Source: PUPG01 sp031323845 (lineage in GTDB: Bacteria; Bacteroidota; Bacteroidia; Bacteroidales; UBA7960). From it: a DNA stretch of 64,000 nt. Positions 51,788-60,811 of the stretch are shown here, piece by piece; within the stretch, counting starts at the first letter, position 1, and every line of letters starts with the position of its first letter. The stretch lies in assembly GCA_031323845.1 (NCBI GenBank), contig JAVIYP010000003.1:1-64000 (forward strand), written 5' to 3'. Below the pieces are notes generated by a model, which was not told where the DNA came from, did no database searches, and worked only from the letters and a program-made list of their open reading frames with translations. Made by a program: the position numbers and the translations under genes.

Positions 51788-52810
51788 AATACCTGCTGCC
51801 AGGTTTTGCTCCCATTTCCAGGCGGTGTCCATCATAACATCAAGTCCTTTTTCAGCCTTCCAGCCAAGCCTGATGTTGGCCAGGGTAGTGTCTGCCCACA
51901 CCTGTTCGATATCACCGGGCCGCCGTCCGCTGAATGTCCGGTTCAGCTTAACACCACTGACCTTCTCAAAAGTGTTTATGGCCTCAAGGACGCTGTAACC
52001 GGTGCCGGTGCCAAGGTTAAACACCTCGTAGGGATCCTGGCTGATCTTCCCAAGCATCCGCTCAACAGCCACCACATGCGCCCTTGCCAGATCTCCAACG
52101 TAGATATAATCCCTGATGCAGGTGCCGTCGGGAGTGTTGTAATCGTTGCCGAACACCGTCAGCTTGTCACGCTTTCCAATGGCAGTCTGGGTGATGTAAG
52201 GGACCAGGTTGTCGGGCACACCGATGGGCAGTTCACCGATCAGGGCACTCTCATGGGCGCCGATGGGATTGAAATACCGGAGTGAGATGGCGGTTACCGG
52301 TTTTTGCCGTACCGTGTCGCGAATGATCTCTTCTGATATCTGCTTGGTGTTTCCGTAAGGTGAGATGGCCGCTTTTACCGGTGCCTTTTCAGTGACCGGC
52401 AGTTCATCAGGCTGGCCGTACACGGTGCAGGAAGAGGAAAAAACCAGGTTGCGTGTGTCCAGGAGCTGCATGCACTCAAGTAGGTTGATCAGGGAAACAA
52501 GGTTGTTGCGATAGTATTTGAGCGGCTCGTTAACCGATTCACCTACAGCCTTGTACGCTGCAAAATGTATGACGCCCCGGATGTCGCGGTGCTGCCTGAA
52601 AAACGCTTCCAGCGACGGCAGGTCGCACATGTCGAGCTTCTCAAATAGCGGCTTCTTACCCGTGATCCGGCTTATCTGCTTCACAATAACCTCCGATGAG
52701 TTCGAAAGGTTATCAATGATCAATGCATCAAAACCGCTCTTTTGCAGCTCCACAACCGTGTGTGAACCGATATATCCCGTTCCGCCGGTTACCAGAATCT
52801 TGGGTCGCAT
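51770..52810 (-). CDS. galE: UDP-glucose 4-epimerase
   Basis: 346 residues from ATG 52810 (MRPKILVTGGTGYIGSHTVVELQ); the frame is open to 52909 but the added residues are not family-like. NAD-binding GGTGYIGSH, the serine/tyrosine/lysine set in FSSSCTVYG and SPYGNTKQISEEI, and the sugar-binding LRYFNPIGAHES and GRRPGDIEQVWAD are diagnostic. It interconverts UDP-glucose and UDP-galactose (and possibly the GlcNAc forms). The final residues EVRG are encoded by a tandem repeat, suggesting the natural C-terminus was changed by repeat expansion. Confidence 0.95.
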   Translation of the reverse strand: MRPKILVTGGTGYIGSHTVVELQKSGFDALIIDNLSNSSEVIVKQISRITGKKPLFEKLDMCDLPSLEAFFRQHRDIRGVIHFAAYKAVGESVNEPLKYYRNNLVSLINLLECMQLLDTRNLVFSSSCTVYGQPDELPVTEKAPVKAAISPYGNTKQISEEIIRDTVRQKPVTAISLRYFNPIGAHESALIGELPIGVPDNLVPYITQTAIGKRDKLTVFGNDYNTPDGTCIRDYIYVGDLARAHVVAVERMLGKISQDPYEVFNLGTGTGYSVLEAINTFEKVSGVKLNRTFSGRRPGDIEQVWADTTLANIRLGWKAEKGLDVMMDTAWKWEQNLAAGIIEVRG

Positions 52811-53008
52811 AATGATAATGTTCTCAATGATATAACGTCTGGTGTTTTTGCCGTCTGTATGATTGGTCAGCTCAGTAACCTGGGCATTCCTGTTACTCCG
52901 GAAACACACTGTATGCCGGTCGTCTTCCTGTTGATTTTTTGATGGGTCGGACGGCAGTTCAGCACCGGGGTGCTTTCAAACATCTGGCTAATATAAACAA
53001 AAAAAACG

Positions 53009-54310
53009 TCAAAAACTCCAGTAGTTCAGTGTTTTGATCTTGTTACGGTAAATCCCCTTAATGTCAATAAGGATGCCGTTTCCATTGTCTTTAAGGATGG
53101 TTTTGAAATATTCTTCCGTCAATTCAAGGTAGGGCTTATGGTTGACGGCCACAACAACGGCATCGTAGTTTCTGTCGTAGTTGTCAACCAGGTCAAAACC
53201 ATATTCTTCCTGGACCTCTTTTGGATCAGCAAACGGATCGGTAACATCAACGTGCACGCCGTAGCTTTGCAGTTCCGAGATCAGGTCGGCAACTTTTGAA
53301 TTCCGGATATCAGTGACATTTTCCTTAAAGGTGGCACCCATCACGAGCACTTTGGTGTCGAGGATGTTTTTTCCGGCGGCAATCAGTTTTTTTACGAGCT
53401 GTTTAGCTGCATAGAACCCCATGGAGTCGTTGACGAACCTGCCCGAATTAATCACCTGCGGGTGATACCGGAACTCTTTTGCCTTGTATACCAGGTAATA
53501 TGGGTCAACACCGATGCAGTGCCCGCCAACCAGCCCCGGGAAGAACTTAAGGAAATTCCACTTGGTGCCGGCCGCTTCAAGTACATCATACGTATTGATG
53601 CCCATGCGGTTAAAGATAATTGACAGCTCATTCATCAGCGCAATGTTCACATCTCGCTGGGTGTTTTCAATGATTTTGGCCGCTTCGGCTACTTTGATGG
53701 TGGCGGCCCTGTGTACGCCTGCCTCTATGATGAGCTCATATGTTTTTGCAATATTTTCGAGAGCAAGATCATCACAACCCGAAACCACTTTCATGATGCT
53801 GGTGAGGGTGTTGACCTTATCTCCCGGATTGATCCTTTCGGGAGAAAAACCGACTTTGAAATCTTTTCCGGCGGTTAAGCCCGACAGTTCTTCAAGGATA
53901 GGAATGCAGTCTTCCTCCGTACAGCCGGGATACACGGTCGACTCGTACACCACATAATCTCCCTTTTTAAGGATCCTGGCCACAGACTTTGTGGCTGACA
54001 GCAGCGGCCGCAGGTCGGGCAGGTTATGGCTGTCGATGGGCGTAGGCACGCCAACAACATGGAAGGCCGCCACGGCCAGATCCAGCGGATTTGTGGTGAA
54101 CTCGATGTCGCAGCCCTCAAAGGCTTCCGAACTTAACTCGTGATTCGGGTCAATGTTGCGACGCATCAGCTCCACCCTGTCCTCACGGATGTCGAAGCCG
54201 ATTACCTTTATTTTCTTTGCAAATTCAAGTGCTATGGGAAGCCCTACATATCCAAGGCCCACCACGGATAGCACCGCCTCTTTTTTGATTAGTTTTTCGT
54301 AAATATTCAT
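53009..54310 (-). CDS. UDP-N-acetyl-hexosamine 6-dehydrogenase, TviB/WbpO type
   Basis: 433 residues. NAD-binding VVGLGYVGLPIALEF, GFDIREDRVELM, VVYESTVYPGCTEEDCIPIL, INPGDKVNTLTSIMKVVSG, AEAAKIIENTQRDVNIALMNEL and the catalytic cysteine in GLVGGHCIGVDPYYLVYKA give an extensive match to TviB of the Vi antigen pathway. TviB and WbpO oxidise UDP-GlcNAc or UDP-GalNAc to the uronic acid in two NAD+-dependent steps. Genes for WbpD-like acetyltransferase and WbpE-like aminotransferase precede it on the same strand, so the uronic acid is probably modified to a diacetamido sugar for a surface polysaccharide. Confidence 0.9.
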   Translation of the reverse strand: MNIYEKLIKKEAVLSVVGLGYVGLPIALEFAKKIKVIGFDIREDRVELMRRNIDPNHELSSEAFEGCDIEFTTNPLDLAVAAFHVVGVPTPIDSHNLPDLRPLLSATKSVARILKKGDYVVYESTVYPGCTEEDCIPILEELSGLTAGKDFKVGFSPERINPGDKVNTLTSIMKVVSGCDDLALENIAKTYELIIEAGVHRAATIKVAEAAKIIENTQRDVNIALMNELSIIFNRMGINTYDVLEAAGTKWNFLKFFPGLVGGHCIGVDPYYLVYKAKEFRYHPQVINSGRFVNDSMGFYAAKQLVKKLIAAGKNILDTKVLVMGATFKENVTDIRNSKVADLISELQSYGVHVDVTDPFADPKEVQEEYGFDLVDNYDRNYDAVVVAVNHKPYLELTEEYFKTILKDNGNGILIDIKGIYRNKIKTLNYWSF

Positions 54311-54382
54311 TGGTTAATGTAATTTTATTGATTGAGGTTTTACTATCTGTTATGATGAAATGGTTACTGTTTTTTTGAAGCG

Positions 54383-54991
54383 TCAGGAAGCAGGTTCGGG
54401 ATTTTCCTTATACACACGTTGGTCTTTAAGTGTGTAGCCTTCCTTGCTTTCAGGACATACGGCGCGTCCGTTTTGGTCGAATTCCAGACGGTGTCCGAAC
54501 TCGCTCATCCAGCCTATATGTTTTGCCGGATTACCAACTACAAGCGCGTAGGCGGGCACATCCCTGATCACCACGGCACCTGCCCCGATAAACGCATACT
54601 CCCCGATTTCAATACCGCAAACTATGGTGGCGTTTGCACCAATGCTGGCGCCCCTCCTGACCAGGGTTTTTACGTACTGGTCGCGTCGGATAACGGCGCT
54701 GCGCGGGTTTACAATGTTGGTGAATACCATCGAAGGCCCCAGGAAAACATCATCCTCACATTCCACACCAGTGTAAATGGAAACATTATTCTGGACCTTC
54801 ACATTGTTTCCAAGTTTCACTCCCGGCGATACCACCACGTTTTGCCCGAAATTGCAGTTTTCTCCAATCTCGCAATCCGGCATGATGTGCGTGAAGTGCC
54901 AGATCTTTGTGCCTGCCCCGATGCTGGAGCCCTCATCAATAACGGCCGTTTTATGATAAGAATATCCTGATTTTTTTATGATCTCACTCAT
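54383..54991 (-). CDS. Hexapeptide acetyltransferase, WbpD/WlbB-like
   Basis: 202 residues of left-handed beta-helix repeats: SYHKTAVIDEGSSIGAGTKI, WHFTHIMPDCEIGENCNFGQN, GVKLGNNVKVQNNVSIYTGV, GASIGANATIVCGIEIGEYAF and GAVVIRDVPAYALVVGNPAK. The N-terminus and FTNIVNPRSAV region are typical of WbpD, which acetylates the 3-amino group of UDP-2-acetamido-3-amino-2,3-dideoxy-glucuronate using acetyl-CoA. The substrate would be supplied by the WbpE-like enzyme encoded just upstream. The 3-oxo-forming WbpB-type dehydrogenase needed before WbpE is missing from the window. Confidence 0.88.
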   Translation of the reverse strand: MSEIIKKSGYSYHKTAVIDEGSSIGAGTKIWHFTHIMPDCEIGENCNFGQNVVVSPGVKLGNNVKVQNNVSIYTGVECEDDVFLGPSMVFTNIVNPRSAVIRRDQYVKTLVRRGASIGANATIVCGIEIGEYAFIGAGAVVIRDVPAYALVVGNPAKHIGWMSEFGHRLEFDQNGRAVCPESKEGYTLKDQRVYKENPEPAS

Positions 54992-55030
54992 AGTGTTTTG
55001 ATGTAAAGGTGTGCCTGATTCGCATATGCA

Positions 55031-56170
55031 TCAGCCCTGTAAGGCTTCTATGCCTTCAAGAACAGATGCGCTGATATACTGAAGCTGTTCCTCGTCCAGT
55101 TCGGTATGCATGGGCAGAGAGATCACACATTCGCTTAAGGCTTCTGAAACGGGGAAATCGCCCTTTTTGTAACGCGGGTCATCATAAGCTTTCTGCATAT
55201 GCATGGGTACCGGGTAATAAACCATGGCAGGGATCTCTTTCTTTGCAAGAAACTCCTGCAGTCCGAAACGGTCTGTGTCTTTTAACTTAAGTGTATACTG
55301 GTGGAAGACATGCGTTGAAAAGCTGCTTCTGACCGGGGTTGTAATGGATGGATGTCCTGCAAAAGCCTTATCGTAAAAGTCAGCCGCTTTCAGCCGGGCA
55401 GCTGCATAATCGTCCAGCCGCCTGAGCTTGATCCGCAATATGGCCGCCTGAATGCTGTCGAGCCTCGAATTCACACCAATGGAGTCATGATAATACCGGG
55501 TCACCATGCCATGATTCACAATCATTCGCATTTTGCCGGCCAGCTCATCATCGTTGGTGAAGAGTGCTCCCCCATCACCGTAACATCCCAGGTTTTTTGA
55601 AGGAAAGAAAGAAGTGCATCCTATGTGTCCTATGGTGCCGGCCATTTTCTTTTTCCCATCCCTGAAAAGGTATGCTGAGCCAATGGCCTGTGCGGTATCT
55701 TCAATCACATAAAGATTATGAGTCTCGGCGATGTCCAGCAGGGCTTCCATGTCCACACACTGTCCGAACAGATGTACCGGGACAATGGCTTTAGTTTTTG
55801 GCGTAATCGCTTTTTTAACGGCTTCGGGATCGATGTTGAAGGTGTCAGGCAGCACGTCCACCAAAACAGGCGTAAGTCCCAGAAGGGCAATCACTTCAAC
55901 GGTGGCAACAAAGGTAAACGATGTAGTGATCACTTCATCTCCGGGCTTAAGGTCAAGGGCCATCATAGCCACTTGTAGCGCATCAGTTCCGTTTGCGCAG
56001 GGCACTACATGCCTGACGTTTAAGTAGCGTTCCAGCTCAGCCTGGAATTCTTTGACCTCCGGACCGTTGATAAACTGAGTGGATTGGATCACATTCAATA
56101 CTGCTTCGTCGATTTCTCCTTTAATGTTTTCGTATTGACGCTTAAGGTCAACCATTTGAATTTGTCTCAT
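55031..56170 (-). CDS. DegT/DnrJ/EryC1-family sugar aminotransferase, WbpE-like
   Basis: 379 residues from ATG 56170 (MRQIQMVDLKRQYENIKGEIDE); the frame extends 51 bp further upstream without family similarity. PLP enzyme with VPCANGTDALQVAMMALDLKPGDEV, VIEDTAQAIGS, and the Schiff-base lysine in TSFFPSKNLGCYGDGG; HQYTLKL and GIPAMVYYPVPMHMQKAY-like residues bind substrate. It aminates a 3-keto (or 4-keto) sugar nucleotide using glutamate. With the WbpD-like neighbour it fits synthesis of UDP-2,3-diamino-glucuronate derivatives. First gene of the sugar cluster, expressed from a promoter at 56279-56286. Confidence 0.9.
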   Translation of the reverse strand: MRQIQMVDLKRQYENIKGEIDEAVLNVIQSTQFINGPEVKEFQAELERYLNVRHVVPCANGTDALQVAMMALDLKPGDEVITTSFTFVATVEVIALLGLTPVLVDVLPDTFNIDPEAVKKAITPKTKAIVPVHLFGQCVDMEALLDIAETHNLYVIEDTAQAIGSAYLFRDGKKKMAGTIGHIGCTSFFPSKNLGCYGDGGALFTNDDELAGKMRMIVNHGMVTRYYHDSIGVNSRLDSIQAAILRIKLRRLDDYAAARLKAADFYDKAFAGHPSITTPVRSSFSTHVFHQYTLKLKDTDRFGLQEFLAKKEIPAMVYYPVPMHMQKAYDDPRYKKGDFPVSEALSECVISLPMHTELDEEQLQYISASVLEGIEALQG

Positions 56171-56278
56171 CGGTAACTTATGTGTATTTTTTTTGTTTAT
56201 ACTTTTTGATGTGCCGCGCACAGGTCAACCCTGCCGTATTGACTGAATTTTGTGCTTATGTGTCCCGCACATTGGCTG

Positions 56279-56286
56279 CAAAAATA
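56279..56286 (-). promoter_or_regulatory. Predicted -7 box of the sugar-nucleotide cluster
   Basis: Minus-strand TATTTTTG followed by CAG, matching TAnnTTTG, about 110 nt upstream of the WbpE-like start. It may drive the run WbpE-like to rfbB. Confidence 0.55.
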
Positions 56287-56347
56287 GGGTTTTTTCAATA
56301 ACTATCCGGCATTTTGGTCGAAAAACAGGCGTCAAACAAACATTATG

Positions 56348-56355
56348 TATCTTTG
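56348..56355 (+). promoter_or_regulatory. Predicted -7 box of waaA
   Basis: TATCTTTG, a strong match to TAnnTTTG, 15 bp before the ATG at 56371. It is divergent to the sugar-cluster promoter about 60 bp away. Confidence 0.6.
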
Positions 56356-56370
56356 ACAGGCGAAAAATAA

Positions 56371-57648
56371 ATGTTTATGCGAGGGTTATACCATTTTTTC
56401 CTTATCGTCTATTTCTTAGGCATTCATCTGCTCTCCTTATTTTCAAACAAGGCAAGGTTATGGGTGAAAGGACGGCGGTCGCTGATGCACAGCATGCAGG
56501 AAGCTGCCGGAGCTGACAGGCCTGACAGAAAGGTGCGTCATACCCTTTGGTTTCATTGTGCTTCGCTGGGCGAGTTTGAACAGGGCCGGCCGGTGATCGA
56601 GTCGGTAAAGGCCGCATATCCTGAATGCCGCTTGCTGCTTACCTTTTTTTCGCCAAGCGGCTTTGAAGTGAGGAAAAATTACCCCGTGGCAGACCATGTC
56701 TTTTATTTGCCATTGGATACACCCGGCAATGTACGGCGGTTTCTTGACCTGTGGAAGCCTGATCTGGCTGTTTTTGTGAAATATGAGTATTGGTTTAATT
56801 ACCTGGATGCCTTGCACAAGGCCGGCACCCCGGTGTTTGTCATATCCGCTATTTTCCGGCCGGGGCAGTATTTTTTTCGCACCTGGGGAAGATGGTTCCT
56901 GAAGCATTTAAAAACGGTCAGTTGTTTTTTTATCCAGGACGAAGCTTCCGCCGAATTGCTGCGAAAGCAAAACATCAGGCAGGTTGTTCTCAGCGGCGAC
57001 ACCCGTTTCGACAGGGTGTGGCAGTTGAGCAAAAACCCTGAAAGCCTTCCTGAGGTGGCCGCATTTAAAGGCGACGAGAAGGTCCTTGTGGCAGGCTCTA
57101 CATGGCCCGCCGATGAGACCCTGCTCCGGCAGCTGATCAACGATGAGTCACTCAAACTGAAATATATAATTGCACCTCACGAGGTTCATGAAGACAGGAT
57201 CAGGCAGCTGGAGCAGCTTGCCCCGGGAAATACGGTGCGCCATTCTCAATGGATTAAGAATCCTGATGCCCGTGCGCGCCTGATGATCATAGACGGCATA
57301 GGCTTCCTGTCGCATGTTTATCAATACGGACATGTTGCCTATATCGGAGGAGGTTTTGGCGACGGGATTCACAACATCCTTGAAGCGGCAACGTATGGAC
57401 TGCCTGTATTCTTCGGGCCGAAATATCAGAAATTTGCTGAAGCCCGCGAATTGCTGAAAAGGGGAGGTGTATACAGCGTGTCCAATGCTGAAACCATGCG
57501 GGATCTGTTAAGGCCGATTATAGAAAAGGAAGATGAATTACGTCGGCACGCTGCCATTTGCCGTGAATTTGTGGAGTCAGGCCGGGGAGCTGCCAGCATC
57601 ATTACAACGCATATCACAGAAAAACTTAATCTGTCAGAAAGCAGCTAA
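56371..57648 (+). CDS. waaA: Kdo transferase (3-deoxy-D-manno-octulosonic-acid transferase)
   Basis: 425 residues, GT-B glycosyltransferase. N-terminal membrane anchor (about 5-22), then the family motif LWFHCASLGEFEQGRPVIE, LTFFSPSGFEV, DHVFYLPLDTPGNVRRFLDLWKPDLAVFVKYEYW, and the C-terminal CMP-Kdo-binding region AYIGGGFGDGIHNILEAATYGLPVFFGPKY. It adds Kdo to lipid A precursor at the inner membrane. Divergent from the surface-sugar genes, which fits lipopolysaccharide production. Ends 25 bp from the convergent kinase gene, with no terminator evident between them. Confidence 0.96.
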   Translation: MFMRGLYHFFLIVYFLGIHLLSLFSNKARLWVKGRRSLMHSMQEAAGADRPDRKVRHTLWFHCASLGEFEQGRPVIESVKAAYPECRLLLTFFSPSGFEVRKNYPVADHVFYLPLDTPGNVRRFLDLWKPDLAVFVKYEYWFNYLDALHKAGTPVFVISAIFRPGQYFFRTWGRWFLKHLKTVSCFFIQDEASAELLRKQNIRQVVLSGDTRFDRVWQLSKNPESLPEVAAFKGDEKVLVAGSTWPADETLLRQLINDESLKLKYIIAPHEVHEDRIRQLEQLAPGNTVRHSQWIKNPDARARLMIIDGIGFLSHVYQYGHVAYIGGGFGDGIHNILEAATYGLPVFFGPKYQKFAEARELLKRGGVYSVSNAETMRDLLRPIIEKEDELRRHAAICREFVESGRGAASIITTHITEKLNLSESS

Positions 57649-57673
57649 TTCATTGTGAACTGAAGCAAGGAAA

Positions 57674-59716
57674 TTATTCTGCATCAGTTTTGAGCGTAAA
57701 GTAAAAAGTGGAACCCTTGCCTTCTTCACTTTCCACCCAGATAGTACCACCATTCCTTTTGACCAGCTCGGCACATAAGATCAGGCCGAGCCCTGTGCCT
57801 TGCTCTTTTTCCGTGCCGGGCCTTTTGTGCTCCTTGTTGATTTCGAAGATCTTGCTTTGCCATACCCTTGGGATACCCACACCATTATCGCTGATAAACA
57901 CCTGCAGATATCTGTTTTGAGTCTTTGCGCCTATCTTGATGTTGCCGTTGCGCGGTGTGAATTTTATCGCATTGGACAACAGGTTTCGAATAACGGTATA
58001 CACCATGTTGTTGTCGGCGAACACCATCGAACCCTTTGCAACATCCGCTTCAATGTCAATTTTTTTGTTTGCGGCGCTTTCCGAAACAGCTTTAACGCCT
58101 TCCTCGACCAGTGCTGAAAGGTCAAACAGTTCAGGATTGTAGCTTAGTTTTCCTGTCTGGCTGCGCGACCAATCCAGGAGGTTCTGCAGCAGCTTATACG
58201 TTCCTGAGGAGGCCTCATAAATGTTGGCAACAAACCTTTTCCTCTCTTTTTCACTAAAACTGTCGTAGGTGTTTAACAACATCTCACTGAATCCCAGAAT
58301 GGCATTAAACGGCCCGATGAGGTCATGTGCAATGATGGAAAACAATTTGTCTTTAGCCTCAATGGCTGATTTAAGGTTATGTTCACTGATTTTCAACATC
58401 CCGACGGCTTTTTCCAGTTCTGAATTGAGCCTCCTGATTTCCCTTAACCGGAGCCATACAATGGTCGCAAACAAAAGAACCAGCGCAGCAAACAGGACAA
58501 TCATAGTGGTGGTAAATCTGTTTCTTCTGATGGTGAGTTCTTTTAACTCATTATCCATTCTTAACATTATATTCTCCCGGTAAGTGACCTCTGTTTTCCG
58601 TTGCGTTTCCAGGTTGCTTATCAGTTGTTGGAGATCGTTGGTATAAATTTCTTCTCTCAGCACAGCAGCTCTTACTGCATGTTGGTATGCCTTTTCGTAA
58701 CGGCCCAGTTCAGCATAAAGAAGGGATAACTGGTGCAGGCAGCGCTGAAGAGGTTCTTTAAAACCTTCTTGTTCAAGAATAGCCAGGGCCTGCAAAAGAT
58801 GTTTCTCTGACGCTGCATACCTTTTGCTGAGGCGGTGCAGCTCACCCAGGTTAACATTAACGGTAGTCAAACCGAAAACATCATTGATCCTGGTCCGGAT
58901 TTCCAGTGCTTTCAGATAATACTGCTCTGCCTGATCATAATTCCCCCTGGTCATTGATATCATGCCAAGGTTATTGAACGTATTGGCCAGAAAGCGGGGT
59001 TCTTTATCTTCATCCTTAAACTCAACCGAGAGCAGGAAATAGCGCTCAGCCTGTTCAAAATCATTGAGCTTCTGATACACCGTACCTTTGTTGTTATATA
59101 CAGAAGCCAGGCCCTGTTCATCATCAAGTTCCGTATATATCTTCTTTGCCTCTTCGAGCATGGCCAGGGATTCGTCCATCCTGCCGGCCTTTTTTAACAG
59201 CACACTGGTGTTGGAAAGGCTGCGGGCCATGCCGGGCATGTCATTTTGTTCCTTCCGGATGTGTAAGGATCTTTTAAGAAATTCCGTAGCGGTATCAAAA
59301 TCTCCAATAATCTGGTAAAGGACACCAAGATTGTTCAGCGTCTTGTCGATCTCCAAAGAATCAGCAATCAATTCCTTTAACTCAAGGCTTTGGGAGATAA
59401 GCGTTATAGCGGTGGCAACATCCGATTTTGCATAAAAAGACAAGCCCATATTGTTGAGAATATTGGATTGGGCTGCTGTGTCTTTTTCTTTGATGGCAAT
59501 GTCAAGTGCTATTGAATCATAAGCCAGCGATAAATCAAGGTTACTTGCGGAATAATAATCAGAAAGCCGGTTCAGAATGTTCAGCTTATCAAGCCCCCTG
59601 GCATCATTCAACTCTTTCAACAAACTGTCAATATAGTTGGATTGCGCACCAGTTCCGGCATAACCCAACATCATGAGCAAGATAAAAGCAACACTTTTTA
59701 TTGCATTTGACAGCAT
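57674..59716 (-). CDS. TPR-containing membrane histidine kinase
   Basis: 680 residues. Signal peptide (about 1-24); residues ~40-370 hold seven or so tetratricopeptide repeats (for example NNLGVLYQIIGDFDTATEFLKRSL and NNKGTVYQKLNDFEQAERYF), presumably periplasmic. A short coiled segment precedes one membrane helix (about 398-422). The cytoplasmic part has the HisKA box IIAHDLIGPFNAILGF with phospho-accepting His464, and the ATPase domain with NLLSNAIKFTPRNG, DNGVGIP, and GTGLGLILCAELVKRNGG. There is no receiver domain and no response-regulator gene nearby, so it is an orphan. The ligand for the TPR sensor is unknown. Promoter at 59758-59765. Confidence 0.93.
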   Translation of the reverse strand: MLSNAIKSVAFILLMMLGYAGTGAQSNYIDSLLKELNDARGLDKLNILNRLSDYYSASNLDLSLAYDSIALDIAIKEKDTAAQSNILNNMGLSFYAKSDVATAITLISQSLELKELIADSLEIDKTLNNLGVLYQIIGDFDTATEFLKRSLHIRKEQNDMPGMARSLSNTSVLLKKAGRMDESLAMLEEAKKIYTELDDEQGLASVYNNKGTVYQKLNDFEQAERYFLLSVEFKDEDKEPRFLANTFNNLGMISMTRGNYDQAEQYYLKALEIRTRINDVFGLTTVNVNLGELHRLSKRYAASEKHLLQALAILEQEGFKEPLQRCLHQLSLLYAELGRYEKAYQHAVRAAVLREEIYTNDLQQLISNLETQRKTEVTYRENIMLRMDNELKELTIRRNRFTTTMIVLFAALVLLFATIVWLRLREIRRLNSELEKAVGMLKISEHNLKSAIEAKDKLFSIIAHDLIGPFNAILGFSEMLLNTYDSFSEKERKRFVANIYEASSGTYKLLQNLLDWSRSQTGKLSYNPELFDLSALVEEGVKAVSESAANKKIDIEADVAKGSMVFADNNMVYTVIRNLLSNAIKFTPRNGNIKIGAKTQNRYLQVFISDNGVGIPRVWQSKIFEINKEHKRPGTEKEQGTGLGLILCAELVKRNGGTIWVESEEGKGSTFYFTLKTDAE

Positions 59717-59757
59717 AAAACTCGACTTATTAAATGAAGAGTATCATCGACGACTCT

Positions 59758-59765
59758 CAAAGGTA
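59758..59765 (-). promoter_or_regulatory. Predicted -7 box of the TPR histidine kinase gene
   Basis: Minus-strand TACCTTTG, matching TAnnTTTG, 42 bp upstream of the start codon. Confidence 0.5.
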
Positions 59766-59939
59766 ACAATATAAAGAAAACTATGTTTAACTATTATCCT
59801 CATTTTAAGTTAGTGATAAAAAACGGTATTGATGACGGATGACAATTTTCGTTAGTCGGATAATGGTGTTAATAGTCTCACTGACAGTAATATATTTGGT
59901 ATTTTTGATTCCAGTGCAGGGAGTGGGCATTATGGAACA

Positions 59940-60659
59940 TCAGGTTAAACCATTACTTTGCAGGTGTGAACTTGTGTTATTCTGCCTTGCTTCATCATCC
60001 GTTTCTTCTCCTTTTTCTTCCTCATCTTCCTCATCTTCCTCGTCGTCCCATGAATACTGATCACGGGGAGGGCCCTGGTTGCGGTGAAACAGGGCAAGAA
60101 GAATGCCCGCCATCATTCCTGTAAAATGACCTTCCCAGGAAATGTTTCGTTTTGGAAAAAAGTCCGGGAAAATTCCCCACACCATACTGCCATAAAGGAA
60201 CATAACAAGCAGCGAAAAAGCCAGCAGCCTGGTGTTTCGCTTAATAAGACCAGCCGTAACATGAAATGCCGTAAATCCATAAACCAACCCGCTGGCTCCA
60301 ATGTGGATGCTTCCAAACGAACCCAATACCCAAAGCCACAAACCGGATATCAGATAAAGCTGAATAAACACCTGGTGGCTGATGCGCCGATAATAGTAAT
60401 ACAAAGCCGTGCCCAGAAACAAAAGAGGAACGGAGTTTGCGGCCAGATGCCCCAGGTCCTTGTGCAACAGCGGATAGGTGAACACCCCGTATATTCTTTG
60501 CAGGTTGCGGGGAGCCATGCCATAGCCCGACAAGCTAAAACCGCTGACCTCTTCTACCAGCTTAATGAGCCATAATAAGAGGACAAACGCAGCAGGCCAG
60601 ATAAAACTTTTTATCAACAGCTGTTTTTCAAGGCTGGAACCGGTTGGTGCTTTTTGCAT
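59940..60659 (-). CDS. Rhomboid-family intramembrane serine protease
   Basis: 239 residues from ATG 60659. The frame begins at 60680, but the -7 box at 60678-60685 overlaps that codon, so the shorter start is chosen. Six membrane helices. Nucleophile Ser123 in GASGLVYG and catalytic His178 in WEGHFTGMMAG; the HKDLGHLAANSVPLLFLG motif in the second helix is also present. It cleaves membrane proteins within the bilayer. The last ~45 residues are a very acidic tail (DDEEDEEDEEE run) rather than part of the fold. The tail is encoded by a TCTTCCTCA-type repeat. Confidence 0.9.
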   Translation of the reverse strand: MQKAPTGSSLEKQLLIKSFIWPAAFVLLLWLIKLVEEVSGFSLSGYGMAPRNLQRIYGVFTYPLLHKDLGHLAANSVPLLFLGTALYYYYRRISHQVFIQLYLISGLWLWVLGSFGSIHIGASGLVYGFTAFHVTAGLIKRNTRLLAFSLLVMFLYGSMVWGIFPDFFPKRNISWEGHFTGMMAGILLALFHRNQGPPRDQYSWDDEEDEEDEEEKGEETDDEARQNNTSSHLQSNGLT

Positions 60660-60677
60660 AGAGACTATGATGATATG

Positions 60678-60685
60678 CAAAAGTA
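60678..60685 (-). promoter_or_regulatory. Predicted -7 box of the rhomboid gene
   Basis: Minus-strand TACTTTTG followed by CATA, a strong match overlapping the first potential start codon and therefore deciding for the ATG at 60659. Confidence 0.55.
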
Positions 60686-60763
60686 GGCTTTTTATTGTTT
60701 ACTTCAAATCAACGGCATTACTGAACCTGATATAAAAAAATGGCGGTTGATCATTATATTTCG

Positions 60764-60771
60764 TACTTTTG
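60764..60771 (+). promoter_or_regulatory. Predicted -7 box of the small membrane protein gene
   Basis: TACTTTTG followed by CATA, identical to the box of the divergent rhomboid gene. It lies inside an open frame beginning at 60740 and so favours the ATG at 60812. Confidence 0.6.
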
Positions 60772-60811
60772 CATATTATGCAAACTGGTCTGTTCAGATA
60801 AAACCGATGTT

